Part shown: piece by piece, positions 8,252 through 17,874 of the stretch | How positions within the stretch are numbered: the stretch's first letter is position 1 | Layout: the number at the start of each line of letters is the position of its first letter | Notes under the pieces: generated by a model | Told to the model about the DNA's origin: nothing | Seen by the model: only the letters and a program-made list of their open reading frames with translations | Databases searched by the model: none | Made by a program: the position numbers and the translations under genes | DNA from: Thalassotalea nanhaiensis | GTDB taxonomy: Bacteria; Pseudomonadota; Gammaproteobacteria; Enterobacterales; Alteromonadaceae | Assembly (NCBI RefSeq): GCF_031583575.1 | Contig: NZ_CP134146.1 | Coordinates: 4,247,068 to 4,311,067, forward strand | Direction of reading: 5' to 3' | DNA: 64,000 bases

Positions 8252-10030
8252 ATGACTACAATCGCTTACCGCATTAGTGCCAGTAACCCTAATGCTCACC
8301 AATTTACAGTAACCATTGATATACCTTCACATGAGCATTCACAGCTGACATTATCCTTACCATCATGGCTGCCGGGTTCTTATATGATCCGCGATTTTGC
8401 TAAAAACATTATTACGTTTAATGCCTCAATGGCACAACAACCAATTGAGTTTTGCAAAACTGACAAACAAACTTGGGTGTTAACAACGAACGGTGCTGCA
8501 GTTAGGGTTGAGTACGATATTTATGCATTTGATTTATCAGTTCGCACCGCTTTTTTAGATAATCAGCGTGGTTTTTTTAATGGCAGTTCAACGTTCTTAG
8601 AAGTACAAGAATTAGCTGAGCATCCTTGTAGCTTACAGATAATTAAACCTGAAGGGCTAAATAATTGGAAAGTTGCTACCGGATTGCCTAGAGCAAATGG
8701 CACCGAAATATATCAATTTGGCGATTATATTGCCGATAACTATCAACATTTAATCGATTGCCCAGTAGAGTTAGGTGATTTTGATGTGATCGAATTTGAT
8801 GTCGCTAATGTGCCACATTATTTAGTATTTGCCGGCCGCCATTTTGGTGATCGGGAAAGGTTAAAAAATGATATTGCTAAGCTTTGCCAACACCACATTG
8901 ATTTATTTGGCGAAGCACCGTTTAGTGAATACTGGTTTATCACCAATTTACTTGGTAATGGCTTTGGCGGTTTAGAGCATAAAAACTCAACCGTATTAGT
9001 CGCAAGTCGGTTCGACCTACCTAACCCAAATAAACCTGAAGAACTCAGCGATAACTATAAAACGTTTTTATCTCTGTGCTCACATGAATATTTTCATGCC
9101 TGGAATGTTTGCCGGATAAAACCAGAAGAGTTTGTCCCTTACGACTTAAGCAAAGAAGTGCATACCAATCAGTTGTGGGCTTATGAAGGGATCACATCTT
9201 ACTTTGATGACTTTTCATTATTTAGAGCGGGTATTATTCCATTTAAAGACTACTTAACCATTCTGTCTAAAACCATGACTCGTGTTTACCGAGGGCAGGG
9301 TGAATTGAAACAGTCGGTAAGCGATTCCAGTTTTGATACCTGGACCAAGTTTTATAAACAAGGCCCTGATGCAGTTAACAATATTGTAAGTTATTACACC
9401 AAAGGATCGTTAATCGCTCTGTGGCTGGACTTAACCATAAGAGAACACAGCAAAGGCAAATTTAGCCTGGACAACTTGATGAAAACACTATGGTTAGAGC
9501 ATGGAAAAACGGGAATAGGTACAAACGAGAAGCACTTTATCAACATCGCCAACCAGTTATGTGACAGTGATATCAGTGAGCAATTTACCCAACTACTACA
9601 CCGCGCAAATAGAGTCCCACTTGAGCAGCTATTAGCACAAGTAGGCGTCACGTTTGAGCGTGCTCCTTATAAAAAACTAAACAGCTTTGACGGTGAAAAT
9701 AAATCATCATACAAACCTTACTTAGGCGCATTTTATAAACAGACGCCTGCGGGGCTAAAAGTGACGGTAGTAGAACAAAGCTCTCCTGCTGAGCAGGCGG
9801 GATTAAGTGTAGATGATGTAATTATTGCCGTTGATAATTTAAAGGTTAGCGACAAATCGTTGCAATCGTTACTGGATCATACTCCTGAAAATCAACAACT
9901 AGATTGCCACGTATTCAGAGATGACAAACTACTGAAATTGCCGTTAACGGTTATTGATACGCCAAAACTTGCGGTGCAGCTTACTGTTGAAAATGAGCAA
10001 TTAGTTAAAAACTGGCAAAGAATTATCTAG
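8252..10030 (+). CDS. M61-family metallopeptidase with C-terminal PDZ domain
   Basis: 592 aa. N-terminal beta-rich M61 domain (residues ~1-170, with LPSWLPGSYMIRDFAKNI) precedes a thermolysin-like catalytic domain with the zinc motif HEYFH (His278, Glu279, His282) and the downstream LWAYEGITSYFDD glutamate. Residues ~480-570 form a PDZ domain (SPAEQAGLSVDDVIIAVDNLKV). This is the glycyl aminopeptidase architecture. No signal peptide is evident, so it may act in the cytoplasm. Physiological substrates are unknown. A 12-bp hairpin with a T-rich tail follows at 10071. Confidence 0.92.
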   Translation: MTTIAYRISASNPNAHQFTVTIDIPSHEHSQLTLSLPSWLPGSYMIRDFAKNIITFNASMAQQPIEFCKTDKQTWVLTTNGAAVRVEYDIYAFDLSVRTAFLDNQRGFFNGSSTFLEVQELAEHPCSLQIIKPEGLNNWKVATGLPRANGTEIYQFGDYIADNYQHLIDCPVELGDFDVIEFDVANVPHYLVFAGRHFGDRERLKNDIAKLCQHHIDLFGEAPFSEYWFITNLLGNGFGGLEHKNSTVLVASRFDLPNPNKPEELSDNYKTFLSLCSHEYFHAWNVCRIKPEEFVPYDLSKEVHTNQLWAYEGITSYFDDFSLFRAGIIPFKDYLTILSKTMTRVYRGQGELKQSVSDSSFDTWTKFYKQGPDAVNNIVSYYTKGSLIALWLDLTIREHSKGKFSLDNLMKTLWLEHGKTGIGTNEKHFINIANQLCDSDISEQFTQLLHRANRVPLEQLLAQVGVTFERAPYKKLNSFDGENKSSYKPYLGAFYKQTPAGLKVTVVEQSSPAEQAGLSVDDVIIAVDNLKVSDKSLQSLLDHTPENQQLDCHVFRDDKLLKLPLTVIDTPKLAVQLTVENEQLVKNWQRII

Positions 10031-10070
10031 CCTGAGCTCGGGTTACTTAGCGTTATTCCCCCTCCCTAAA

Positions 10071-10118
10071 TGCTCATTTAATAATCCATAAATTAAATGA
10101 GCACTTATCTTTCTTTTT
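10071..10118 (+). terminator. Probable terminator after the M61 peptidase gene
   Basis: TGCTCATTTAAT pairs perfectly with ATTAAATGAGCA across a 9-nt loop, followed by a T-rich stretch (CTTATCTTTCTTTTTT). The AT-rich stem makes it moderate in strength. Confidence 0.65.
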
Positions 10119-10128
10119 TGTATTTAAC

Positions 10129-10229
10129 CTGAACTTGGGTAAAGAAATTAGCTCGCCTATTGCAAACAAATTTAACACTGTAGTAAGGAAAAACAGCTAC
10201 TAGAAAGCAAGTTGTTATCCCGAGTTCAG
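10129..10229. repeat. Short inverted-repeat element with CTGAACTCGGGTAA-like ends
   Basis: CTGAACTTGGGTAA at 10129-10142 and its inverted counterpart TTATCCCGAGTTCAG at 10215-10229 bound ~100 bp of non-coding DNA. A third related copy (CTGAGCTCGGGTTA) is at 10032-10045, just after the peptidase gene. It looks like a small non-autonomous repeat. Confidence 0.5.
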
Positions 10230-10253
10230 CTTATTTAGCCAACCGAAACTTTT

Positions 10254-10294
10254 TTGAGCCAGATCAAGTGCTGTTTTTCTAGACGCGCTAATCT
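10254..10294 (+). promoter_or_regulatory. Putative class II FNR-type promoter of the DksA-like gene
   Basis: TTGAGCCAGATCAA (10254-10267) matches the FNR consensus TTGATNNNNATCAA at 9 of 10 positions. A -10-like TAATCT (10289-10294) is centred 31 bp downstream of the box centre, which fits FNR bound near -41. The start codon follows at 10316 with AAGGAG at 10303-10308. Confidence 0.6.
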
Positions 10295-10315
10295 AGCGAA
10301 ATAAGGAGAATTGCA

Positions 10316-10633
10316 ATGATTGTTGAGAAACTAAAAGCCTCATTAATTGCTAAGCAAGATGAATTAACAAAACGCTTAGCCGCTATTGAAACAGATTTTA
10401 AAAAAGGTCGTAGCCAAGACTTTGCCGAACAATGTACGGAAAGTGAAAACGACGAAGTGCTTGATGAAATCCATCAACAAACTTTGCTGGAACTGCAAAA
10501 AATTAAACAAACCCTAGCGATGTTACAAACCGAGCAATACGGTATTTGTACAGATTGTGGCAAGCCCATTTCCAAAGAACGTTTAGAAGCTTTGCCATAT
10601 ACCAAAACATGCTTTAATTGCAGCCAAGAATAG
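10316..10633 (+). CDS. TraR/DksA-family C4 zinc-finger protein
   Basis: 105 aa. A predicted coiled-coil hairpin (residues ~1-70) with GRSQDFAEQCTESENDEVLDEI is followed by a four-cysteine zinc finger CTDCGKPISKERLEALPYTKTCFNC. Small members of this family bind the RNA polymerase secondary channel like DksA or TraR, but this subgroup is uncharacterised. It is shorter than DksA (about 150 aa) and paralogous to the protein at 44052-44363 (shared AEQ..ESENDEVL pattern). A strong AAGGAG site precedes the ATG. The ydcH-like gene follows after 36 bp, and an FNR-like box lies upstream, so anaerobic induction is predicted. Confidence 0.88.
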   Translation: MIVEKLKASLIAKQDELTKRLAAIETDFKKGRSQDFAEQCTESENDEVLDEIHQQTLLELQKIKQTLAMLQTEQYGICTDCGKPISKERLEALPYTKTCFNCSQE

Positions 10634-10669
10634 ACATTAAACCTTAAAATTAGCGATCAGGAATTGATT

Positions 10670-10924
10670 ATGAATATAGAAAAACACGACTTACATCATG
10701 AATTTCCAGAATTTAAAGATGAAATCCGCACTTTAAAGATGAACAACAATCACTTTGCCAAAGTATTTAAAGAATACCATGAGCTTGATCATGAAGTGAT
10801 TCGCATTGAAGAAGGCGTAGAAAACACCTCTGATGACTATTTAGATCAACTTAAAATGAAACGTCTTAACCATAAAGATGAATTATTTTTAATGTTAAAA
10901 AAATACCAGGCAACTCAAGCCTAA
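10670..10924 (+). CDS. YdcH-family protein (DUF465)
   Basis: 84 aa all-helical protein with HHEFPEFKDEIRTLKMNNNHFAKVFKEYHELDHEVIRIEEGVENTSDDYLDQLKMKRLNHKDELFLML, the DUF465/YdcH signature. Function is unknown in the family. ATG 10670 is preferred over an in-frame TTG at 10664 because AGGA lies 7 bp upstream of it. It is downstream of the DksA-like gene by 36 bp, in the same probable transcript. Confidence 0.88.
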   Translation: MNIEKHDLHHEFPEFKDEIRTLKMNNNHFAKVFKEYHELDHEVIRIEEGVENTSDDYLDQLKMKRLNHKDELFLMLKKYQATQA

Positions 10925-10938
10925 TCAGGTTAACTTGC

Positions 10939-11781
10939 TCAGTTATTCTTCTTTTGTAAGAAATAAGCAATATATACACTTAAGCCGATTAATGCTCCGC
11001 CAACGACCAGGCGTGCATAATCGGCACTTTCAGAAAAGATTATAATCGCAAATATAACCGCTAATGGCACATAGCCATTATTCATTACCGCTAAGGTTGG
11101 TGTATTTACCTGCTTACTACCTTTATTCCAAAAGTAGAAACACAAACCTGAAGAGATCACGCCAAGATATATTAATGCCCACCATTGCTTAGCATCAATA
11201 TTTACCTGACCTAAATCAACGCTCATTGCTGTATAAACACCGGCCAATAATGCTGCGCCAACATACATCCAAAGCATATTTTCACTGTCGGGTTGATCTT
11301 TAGCGACATACTTATAACTTACCTGACCAATAGCAAACGCAATATTAGCGACTTGCAGCAACAAAAATCCGGTAATAAATTCAGCTTGTTGTGGTGATTT
11401 AAACACTATAACGCCGGCACCAAGGATTGAGATCAGCACAGGTAATAAATAGCTCACGTTAAAATATTTATTTATTACTGCATTTGCTAATAACACATAC
11501 AAAGGTGTAAATATGGTAAATACCGCAACCAAATATCCAGGAAGGTATTGATAGGACTGAATATAAGCAAGGTACATTACGCCAAATTGCAACGCTCCTA
11601 ACAACATCAATTTACTGTTCGGTTTAAATGATTTTAAAAATAGCAGGCATGGTAAAAAAGTAAGCACACATAGCAGTAAGCGAATACTGGCGACCACTTC
11701 TGGTTGAATACCGGTTAATTGTCCCTTTATTAAGCCAAAAGAAAATGCCCAAACTATCGACACTAGCACTAAAAAAAACAT
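10939..11781 (-). CDS. EamA/DMT-superfamily transporter
   Basis: 280 aa integral inner-membrane protein with about ten hydrophobic segments arranged as two EamA repeats (N-terminal VSIVWAFSFGLIKGQLTG; second half TGFLLLQVANIAFAIGQVSYKYVA and LIYLGVISSGLCFYFWNKG). Drug/metabolite transporters of this kind usually export amino acids or other metabolites; the substrate here is not inferable. It is convergent with the ydcH gene (14 bp apart) and divergent from the coiled-coil gene. Confidence 0.86.
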   Translation of the reverse strand: MFFLVLVSIVWAFSFGLIKGQLTGIQPEVVASIRLLLCVLTFLPCLLFLKSFKPNSKLMLLGALQFGVMYLAYIQSYQYLPGYLVAVFTIFTPLYVLLANAVINKYFNVSYLLPVLISILGAGVIVFKSPQQAEFITGFLLLQVANIAFAIGQVSYKYVAKDQPDSENMLWMYVGAALLAGVYTAMSVDLGQVNIDAKQWWALIYLGVISSGLCFYFWNKGSKQVNTPTLAVMNNGYVPLAVIFAIIIFSESADYARLVVGGALIGLSVYIAYFLQKKNN

Positions 11782-11980
11782 AAAACCCCTGTAAATTTAA
11801 TCGCTTTTAACCAGATATGAATCACTAATCATCGGACTTGTAAAAAAGTTGTAAGAAAGCGCTGTATTTTCTGCTATTGTAAAACAATAATAGTGCTAAC
11901 AGTAACACTATTTTCAGGCTGATAAACATGATGAAAGACATGTATATCAATAATAATAAAAATTAATTCAAGAATTTTCT

Positions 11981-14173
11981 ATGACAACTCAAGCAGAAAT
12001 AAATAGTGAAATTGACGAGCAACTACAGCTACTTGCCGGCGATATCTTTATTCAACTTGAAGATAGGTTTAATCAACTCGCGGCTAAAATTAGTGAACAT
12101 GCAAAAATTGATAAACAGCAAGCGTTAGAAAAACAAAAGCTTGAGCTTGATGAAAAAAATAGTGCTGTGCATGAAAAGTTGAGCCAGTCTAAGCACGACT
12201 CGGTAAATCTTAAGTTTAGCGAAATAGAGCAGCTGAAAAAGAAACTGCTTACTTACGAAACCAAATACAGCGCACTGAAAGAGCGTGCAATTCAGATTGA
12301 AACTCATCTAAAAATTAAGTTAAAAGATGAACAGCATACATTAGAAGACTTACGCTTAACAAAAGAAAACCGTGAACTGCTACAAAGCCAATTAGAACCG
12401 TTAAACGAGCAAGTAACCGGCTTAGCCAAAGATAAAGACAAATTATTAAAAGATGTTGAAAAGCTTGATAAAAAATATCAACAACTTAAACAATCAGCTG
12501 AACATGATCTAGCTGAGCTAAAAGCAACGTTTGCAGATGATCAAAAAAAACAACAAGAATTAAAATCTAATTTTGAACAACTGAATGAATCACATACCGC
12601 GTTACAAGCCAAGTTTACTGAAGTTGAAACTGCTAAAGAAAATGCTGAACAGCTAACCGCTTCGTTGAAAAAAGAGCATAAGGCAACTACAGATAAACTA
12701 GTAAAATCTCACAATGAACGCTTAAAAGTTTATGAACAGGCATCAGGTTCAAGTACAGATGCGTTAAAAACAATAGAGACTCAATTAGATAAATCACAAC
12801 AAACAAATATTAATTTAAAAGACGAAATAAGTGATTTAAAAAGTCAGATAAAAAGCCTTACTCAGGAAAGTAAAACCCTTTCAGTAGAAAGCAAAAATTT
12901 AGTTAAAGCGCATAGCCAAGCCATAACAAAGCTTGAGAAGCAGCATAAAACTGACTTTACAGAACAAGATAAAACCCTAAAAAGCAAACAAAAAGAATTA
13001 GATAAACAACAACTCGCGCATGATAAGTTGGTTGCTAAAGAGCAACAACAAAGCCAAAAAGTTAGTGAACAAGCGCTACAAATAAAAACGCTAAATTCTG
13101 ATATCACAGAATTGAATATTAAACTCGATTGTATTAATGAAGCGCATCAAAAAGCACTAGAAAAACAACAGCAGGAGTTTGACAAGCAGTTATCTACGCT
13201 GGCCAAAGATAAAGAAGGCATTAGTGAAGTAATCGCTGATTTTGAGAAAAAACTTAATAATGCTCATACAGATAAGCAAGGTTTAGAGCAACAAATTACA
13301 GACCTTAAATCAGCTCATCAAGCAGGTCTTGATAAAATCATTGCTGACAGTAGCAAAAAAGAAAAATCATTAAATAACTCTCTTTCTGCTTCTGAAAAAC
13401 AAGTGACAAGTTTACAACAACAAGTTGATAAGCTAACACAATCACTTAATGCTGAGCAGCAAGATGTTAACAGTGCTACCGCCAGCTTGAAAAAGCAACT
13501 TGAGCAGACTGAAGGCTTGCTAGAGCAAAGTGAAAAACAGCAAAAATCTGCTTGGGTACAAAACAGTGCTTTAAAAGACAAAGTGACCAACAGAGATGAG
13601 CAATTAGAAGAGTTAAGAAGCAAAAACTCACAAGTTAATAGCCAATTAATTAGCCAACGTGAAAAATCTGAGAACCAACTAAATGCGGTAAAGAAAGAGC
13701 AAAAACAAATTCTTGAACAGGCGAATCAGCAAGCACAAGCTACTCAAAACAGCCACCAAGAAAAAATTAGTGATTTAGAATTACAATTATCAGCAGCTCA
13801 AACAAGATTTGAAAATTATCAAACTAAAACCGATGAAATACTCGAAAAAGTCAACCAAGATAAAGCTTCTCTTCAGAATCAATATGAGCAATTGCAACAG
13901 AGTAGCGCCAGCGGTACTTCGGAAGTTACTCGTTTAGAAGGGCTATTAGAAGCTGAACGAGAAAAAGTTGCTGAATTTGTCCAAAAGAATGCCGCGATAA
14001 GATCACGACAAGACTCTAGCGATGATCAAATTCGTAATATGCTGAAAGAATTACGTGATGAGAATCATGAATTAAAACGCCAGTTAGAAAGTGAAGTTGC
14101 TGAAATGGAATCTAAACTAACAGAATATCGCTTAAAATTTGAGTATGCTCAAAAACAAATAGCTCTCGGCTAA
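11981..14173 (+). CDS. Long coiled-coil protein of unknown function
   Basis: 730 aa, almost entirely predicted coiled coil: heptad-rich, dominated by K, E, Q, L, S, with no cysteine-rich or catalytic motif recognised. The first ~45 residues (EINSEIDEQLQLLAGDIFIQLEDRFNQLAAKI) are more amphipathic and may be a distinct N-terminal segment. There is no signal peptide or membrane helix, so it should be cytoplasmic. The single cysteine is near residue 383 (KLDCINEAH). It is followed 82 bp later by yjaG, which has its own promoter. It resembles SMC-like or structural filament proteins only in composition; no function is assigned. Confidence 0.85.
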   Translation: MTTQAEINSEIDEQLQLLAGDIFIQLEDRFNQLAAKISEHAKIDKQQALEKQKLELDEKNSAVHEKLSQSKHDSVNLKFSEIEQLKKKLLTYETKYSALKERAIQIETHLKIKLKDEQHTLEDLRLTKENRELLQSQLEPLNEQVTGLAKDKDKLLKDVEKLDKKYQQLKQSAEHDLAELKATFADDQKKQQELKSNFEQLNESHTALQAKFTEVETAKENAEQLTASLKKEHKATTDKLVKSHNERLKVYEQASGSSTDALKTIETQLDKSQQTNINLKDEISDLKSQIKSLTQESKTLSVESKNLVKAHSQAITKLEKQHKTDFTEQDKTLKSKQKELDKQQLAHDKLVAKEQQQSQKVSEQALQIKTLNSDITELNIKLDCINEAHQKALEKQQQEFDKQLSTLAKDKEGISEVIADFEKKLNNAHTDKQGLEQQITDLKSAHQAGLDKIIADSSKKEKSLNNSLSASEKQVTSLQQQVDKLTQSLNAEQQDVNSATASLKKQLEQTEGLLEQSEKQQKSAWVQNSALKDKVTNRDEQLEELRSKNSQVNSQLISQREKSENQLNAVKKEQKQILEQANQQAQATQNSHQEKISDLELQLSAAQTRFENYQTKTDEILEKVNQDKASLQNQYEQLQQSSASGTSEVTRLEGLLEAEREKVAEFVQKNAAIRSRQDSSDDQIRNMLKELRDENHELKRQLESEVAEMESKLTEYRLKFEYAQKQIALG

Positions 14174-14194
14174 CGTTTAATACAACATCCCGCT

Positions 14195-14224
14195 TTGAAT
14201 ATTAATGATTATGTGCGCTATAAT
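14195..14224 (+). promoter_or_regulatory. Putative sigma-70 promoter of yjaG
   Basis: TTGAAT (14195-14200) and TATAAT (14219-14224) are 18 bp apart. The -10 box is at the centre of the palindrome GTGCGCTATAATTAGCGCAC (14214-14233), which could be an operator. It argues that translation starts downstream at the GTG at 14256. Confidence 0.6.
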
Positions 14225-14255
14225 TAGCGCACTTATCATTTGTGAGACACTCATT

Positions 14256-14849
14256 GTGCCAGTAAACATCTCTTTGCAAGACCTTTCTCCTTGGCAACAA
14301 ACCGCTTTCGCCGCAGCAATTCTTGAACGTATGCTACCTAATTATCAAATGTTTTCGCAAGCAGCTGACTTTGGCAATTACAAAGTATTGCGTAACCAAT
14401 TAGATTTGGTTTGGCAACGACTCGAGCAAGGGCAATTGAAAATCAATTTTGCTGCGCAATTAGAAAAGCTTGAAGATGAAATTCCAGATGTAGATAAGTT
14501 TGATTTTTTTGGCGTTCACCCAGCACTTGATACCTGTATGGCTTTAGGCTCTTTACTACAAGGCATGCAAGACAAAGATCCTGATACCATCAATAACGTA
14601 GGCTTGTTATCACATAGTAGCGTAAGTTACTACTTAGGTATCTTACTTGCCTCAGAGCAGGAACAACAAAAAGATATTGTTATTAATGAACAAGACATTG
14701 AAGATCATCCGTTAATGCAATGGGAAATAGAAACTCAACAAGAGTTATTCATGTCGGTTAAAATCAGCAAAGAAAATAAGCAAACCTGCAAACAATTAAA
14801 AGAAATGGCATTAAGTGAAGGCATGTCTAACCTAGGTATCGAAATCTAA
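14256..14849 (+). CDS. yjaG: YjaG-family protein (DUF416)
   Basis: 197 aa soluble protein matching the YjaG/DUF416 family: SPWQQTAFAAAILERMLPNYQMFSQAADFG at the N terminus, followed by LDLVWQRLEQG and a C-terminal DHPLMQWEIETQQELF. Function is unknown. The GTG start at 14256 gives the length of E. coli YjaG (196 aa); an ATG at 14205 is in frame but lies inside the predicted promoter, upstream of the -10 box. It is a stand-alone gene between the coiled-coil and dodecin genes. Confidence 0.9.
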   Translation: MPVNISLQDLSPWQQTAFAAAILERMLPNYQMFSQAADFGNYKVLRNQLDLVWQRLEQGQLKINFAAQLEKLEDEIPDVDKFDFFGVHPALDTCMALGSLLQGMQDKDPDTINNVGLLSHSSVSYYLGILLASEQEQQKDIVINEQDIEDHPLMQWEIETQQELFMSVKISKENKQTCKQLKEMALSEGMSNLGIEI

Positions 14850-14880
14850 GCTTAGGTTTACTAGGAAGTCAAAAATAATC

Positions 14881-14919
14881 AGCTATTCTTAATATAAGTA
14901 AAGAATATTAGGAATAGCT
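14881..14919 (+). promoter_or_regulatory. Hairpin covering the dodecin ribosome-binding site
   Basis: AGCTATTCTTAATAT (14881-14895) pairs with ATATTAGGAATAGCT (14905-14919) as a 15-bp stem with one GT wobble and a 9-nt loop. The right arm contains the AGGA ribosome-binding site and abuts the ATG at 14920. It may be an RNA switch or thermometer, or a DNA operator. Confidence 0.6.
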
Positions 14920-15135
14920 ATGTCAGATCACCACACCTATAAAAAGCTCGAAGTCGTCGGTTCGTCACCGCTAAGTATTGAAGCGGCTATTGAAAATGCT
15001 TTGGCCGAATGTGCCAAAACCGTAAGTGATATGAATTGGTTTGAGGTTGTTGAAACCCGAGGCCACCTCGTTGAAAATAAAGTGGCTCATTATCAAGTTA
15101 CGATAAAAGTTGGTTTTAGAATAAAATATAGCTAG
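14920..15135 (+). CDS. Dodecin family flavin-binding protein
   Basis: 71 aa dodecin: small beta-alpha-beta-beta protein that assembles into a hollow dodecamer storing flavin (or related cofactors). The sequence SDHHTYKKLEVVGSSPLSIEAAIENALAECAKTVSDMNWFEVVETRGHLVENKVAHYQVTIKVGFRI covers the whole family, including the Trp (NWFEV) that stacks on the isoalloxazine ring and the RGH/HYQVTIKVGF strand. A 15-bp hairpin that includes its ribosome-binding site lies immediately upstream. It is convergent with rsmD. Confidence 0.94.
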   Translation: MSDHHTYKKLEVVGSSPLSIEAAIENALAECAKTVSDMNWFEVVETRGHLVENKVAHYQVTIKVGFRIKYS

Positions 15136-15188
15136 CAAATAACAAGGTCAGAGTCCGCCGTTTTAATATGTGACTCTGCTGATCGTTT

Positions 15189-15776
15189 TTAACTGCGCTG
15201 ATATAAGCGATAGGCAACCTGACCTGAAATCTTTTCTTTTAACAACTGCCAGTTAACGGGTAACTGCAGATCTGTAAGTTCAGACTCCACTTCTACATAT
15301 ATAACTGCCTCATCTGCTAACAAGCTTTTCGACTCTAGTAGCTCAGCTGTTTGTGCTACAAAGCCCTTTCTAAACGGCGGGTCAATAAATACTAAATCAA
15401 ACTGTTGCTGTTCGGATTCTAATAAGGTTAAACAGCTGCCTTTATTAATTTGGGCATTGCTTGCTTTTAATAATTGGATATTGTCTTGAATTTGTTTGGC
15501 CGCAGTGGCATTTAATTCGTAAAATTGAGTGCTGCTAACCCCGCGAGATAAGGCTTCAAACCCTAAGCTACCCGAGCCAGCAAAGCAGTCTAAACACTTG
15601 GCATTGTATAGATAAGGCATTAACCAATTAAAAACCGTTTCTTTTACTCTGTCGGTTGTAGGTCTTAGACCATCGGCCATAATTACAGGAAGTTTACGAC
15701 CGCGAAACTGCCCGGCGATAATTCGAACTTGACCTGTTTGTTGATTTTGACTTTTTGCTTTACGATTTTTAGCCAT
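15189..15776 (-). CDS. rsmD: 16S rRNA (guanine(966)-N(2))-methyltransferase RsmD
   Basis: 195 aa class I SAM-dependent methyltransferase that modifies G966 of 16S rRNA. Visible signatures: GQVRIIAGQFRGRKLPV, LRPTTDRVKETVFNWL, the SAM-binding CLDCFAGSGSLGFEALSRG, and the catalytic DLVFIDPPF. A basic N-terminal tail (MAKNRKAKSQNQQ) is typical. It is divergent from ftsY, the standard arrangement in gammaproteobacteria (rsmD / ftsY-ftsE-ftsX-rpoH). Confidence 0.97.
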   Translation of the reverse strand: MAKNRKAKSQNQQTGQVRIIAGQFRGRKLPVIMADGLRPTTDRVKETVFNWLMPYLYNAKCLDCFAGSGSLGFEALSRGVSSTQFYELNATAAKQIQDNIQLLKASNAQINKGSCLTLLESEQQQFDLVFIDPPFRKGFVAQTAELLESKSLLADEAVIYVEVESELTDLQLPVNWQLLKEKISGQVAYRLYQRS

Positions 15777-15934
15777 TTACTTACCATTTCAGCGAGTTTA
15801 TTTTATCTTGGTTGGTTTTGCCAAACCAACTATGATGATATTATAAACAAAAAGGCGATTATACCAATCTATCTACCTACCATGGTAAATTTATTGCAGT
15901 CGCAATCTCCAACTTATTATCGAATTTATTTATT

Positions 15935-17137
<1,203 letters not shown>

Positions 17138-17187
17138 CACCACCAAATTCAACGTTGTTTAACTAAAATAATAATAAGTGACACACA

Positions 17188-17874
17188 ATGATCCGTTTTA
17201 ATGCTGTAAATAAAACTTATCCAGGTGGCTTTAACGCCTTAAGAAACATTAGCTTCAATTTAGAGACCGGTGAAATGGCGTTTTTAACAGGCCACTCAGG
17301 TGCGGGTAAAAGTACCCTGTTAAAACTGATCAGTGTTATGGAAAAGCCAACTGCCGGGCAAATTCTAATTAACAACAGTGATATATCACGAATTAATTAT
17401 TCTCAAATCCCATATATGCGCCGCAATATAGGCATGATTTTTCAAAATCATAACTTACTCATGGATCGCACTATTTTTGACAATGTTGCACTACCTTTAG
17501 TGATTGAAAACGTAGGTCATAAAGAAACGCGTAAACGAGTTGAAGCGGCATTAGAAAAAGTTGGCCTGGCAAGCAAAATTAAATGCTACCCTCATATGCT
17601 TTCCGGTGGTGAACAGCAGCGAGTGGGCATAGCCAGAGCAATTGTTAATAAACCGCCAATCATTCTTGCCGATGAGCCAACCGGTAACTTAGATCCTAAA
17701 TTATCATTAGATATTATTCGCCTTTTCGAAGAGTTCAACTCTGTTGGCGTATGTGTTCTTATCGCCACCCATGACCTTGGACTAATCGCCAGAATGAAAT
17801 ATCGTACCCTGACATTAAAGCAAGGCACGATGATCACCGATGGTTTAAGTCAGAGTGAAGAGGAGGAAGAGTAA
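17188..17874 (+). CDS. ftsE: Cell division ATP-binding protein FtsE
   Basis: 228 aa ABC-type ATPase that with FtsX links the divisome to periplasmic amidase activation. Walker A GHSGAGKSTLLKL, Q-loop region MIFQNHNLLMDRTIFDNV, signature LSGGEQQRVGIARA, Walker B IILADEPTGNLD and the switch His in ATHDL are all present. It starts 50 bp after ftsY, and its TAA overlaps the ftsX ATG by one base (TAATG), so translation is coupled. Confidence 0.98.
   Translation: MIRFNAVNKTYPGGFNALRNISFNLETGEMAFLTGHSGAGKSTLLKLISVMEKPTAGQILINNSDISRINYSQIPYMRRNIGMIFQNHNLLMDRTIFDNVALPLVIENVGHKETRKRVEAALEKVGLASKIKCYPHMLSGGEQQRVGIARAIVNKPPIILADEPTGNLDPKLSLDIIRLFEEFNSVGVCVLIATHDLGLIARMKYRTLTLKQGTMITDGLSQSEEEEE

Noticed and set aside
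15149..15178. Hairpin CAGAGTC / GACTCTG between dodecin and rsmD as a terminator
   Set aside because: The loop is long and the T-run is displaced by several bases; kept only as a weak possibility.
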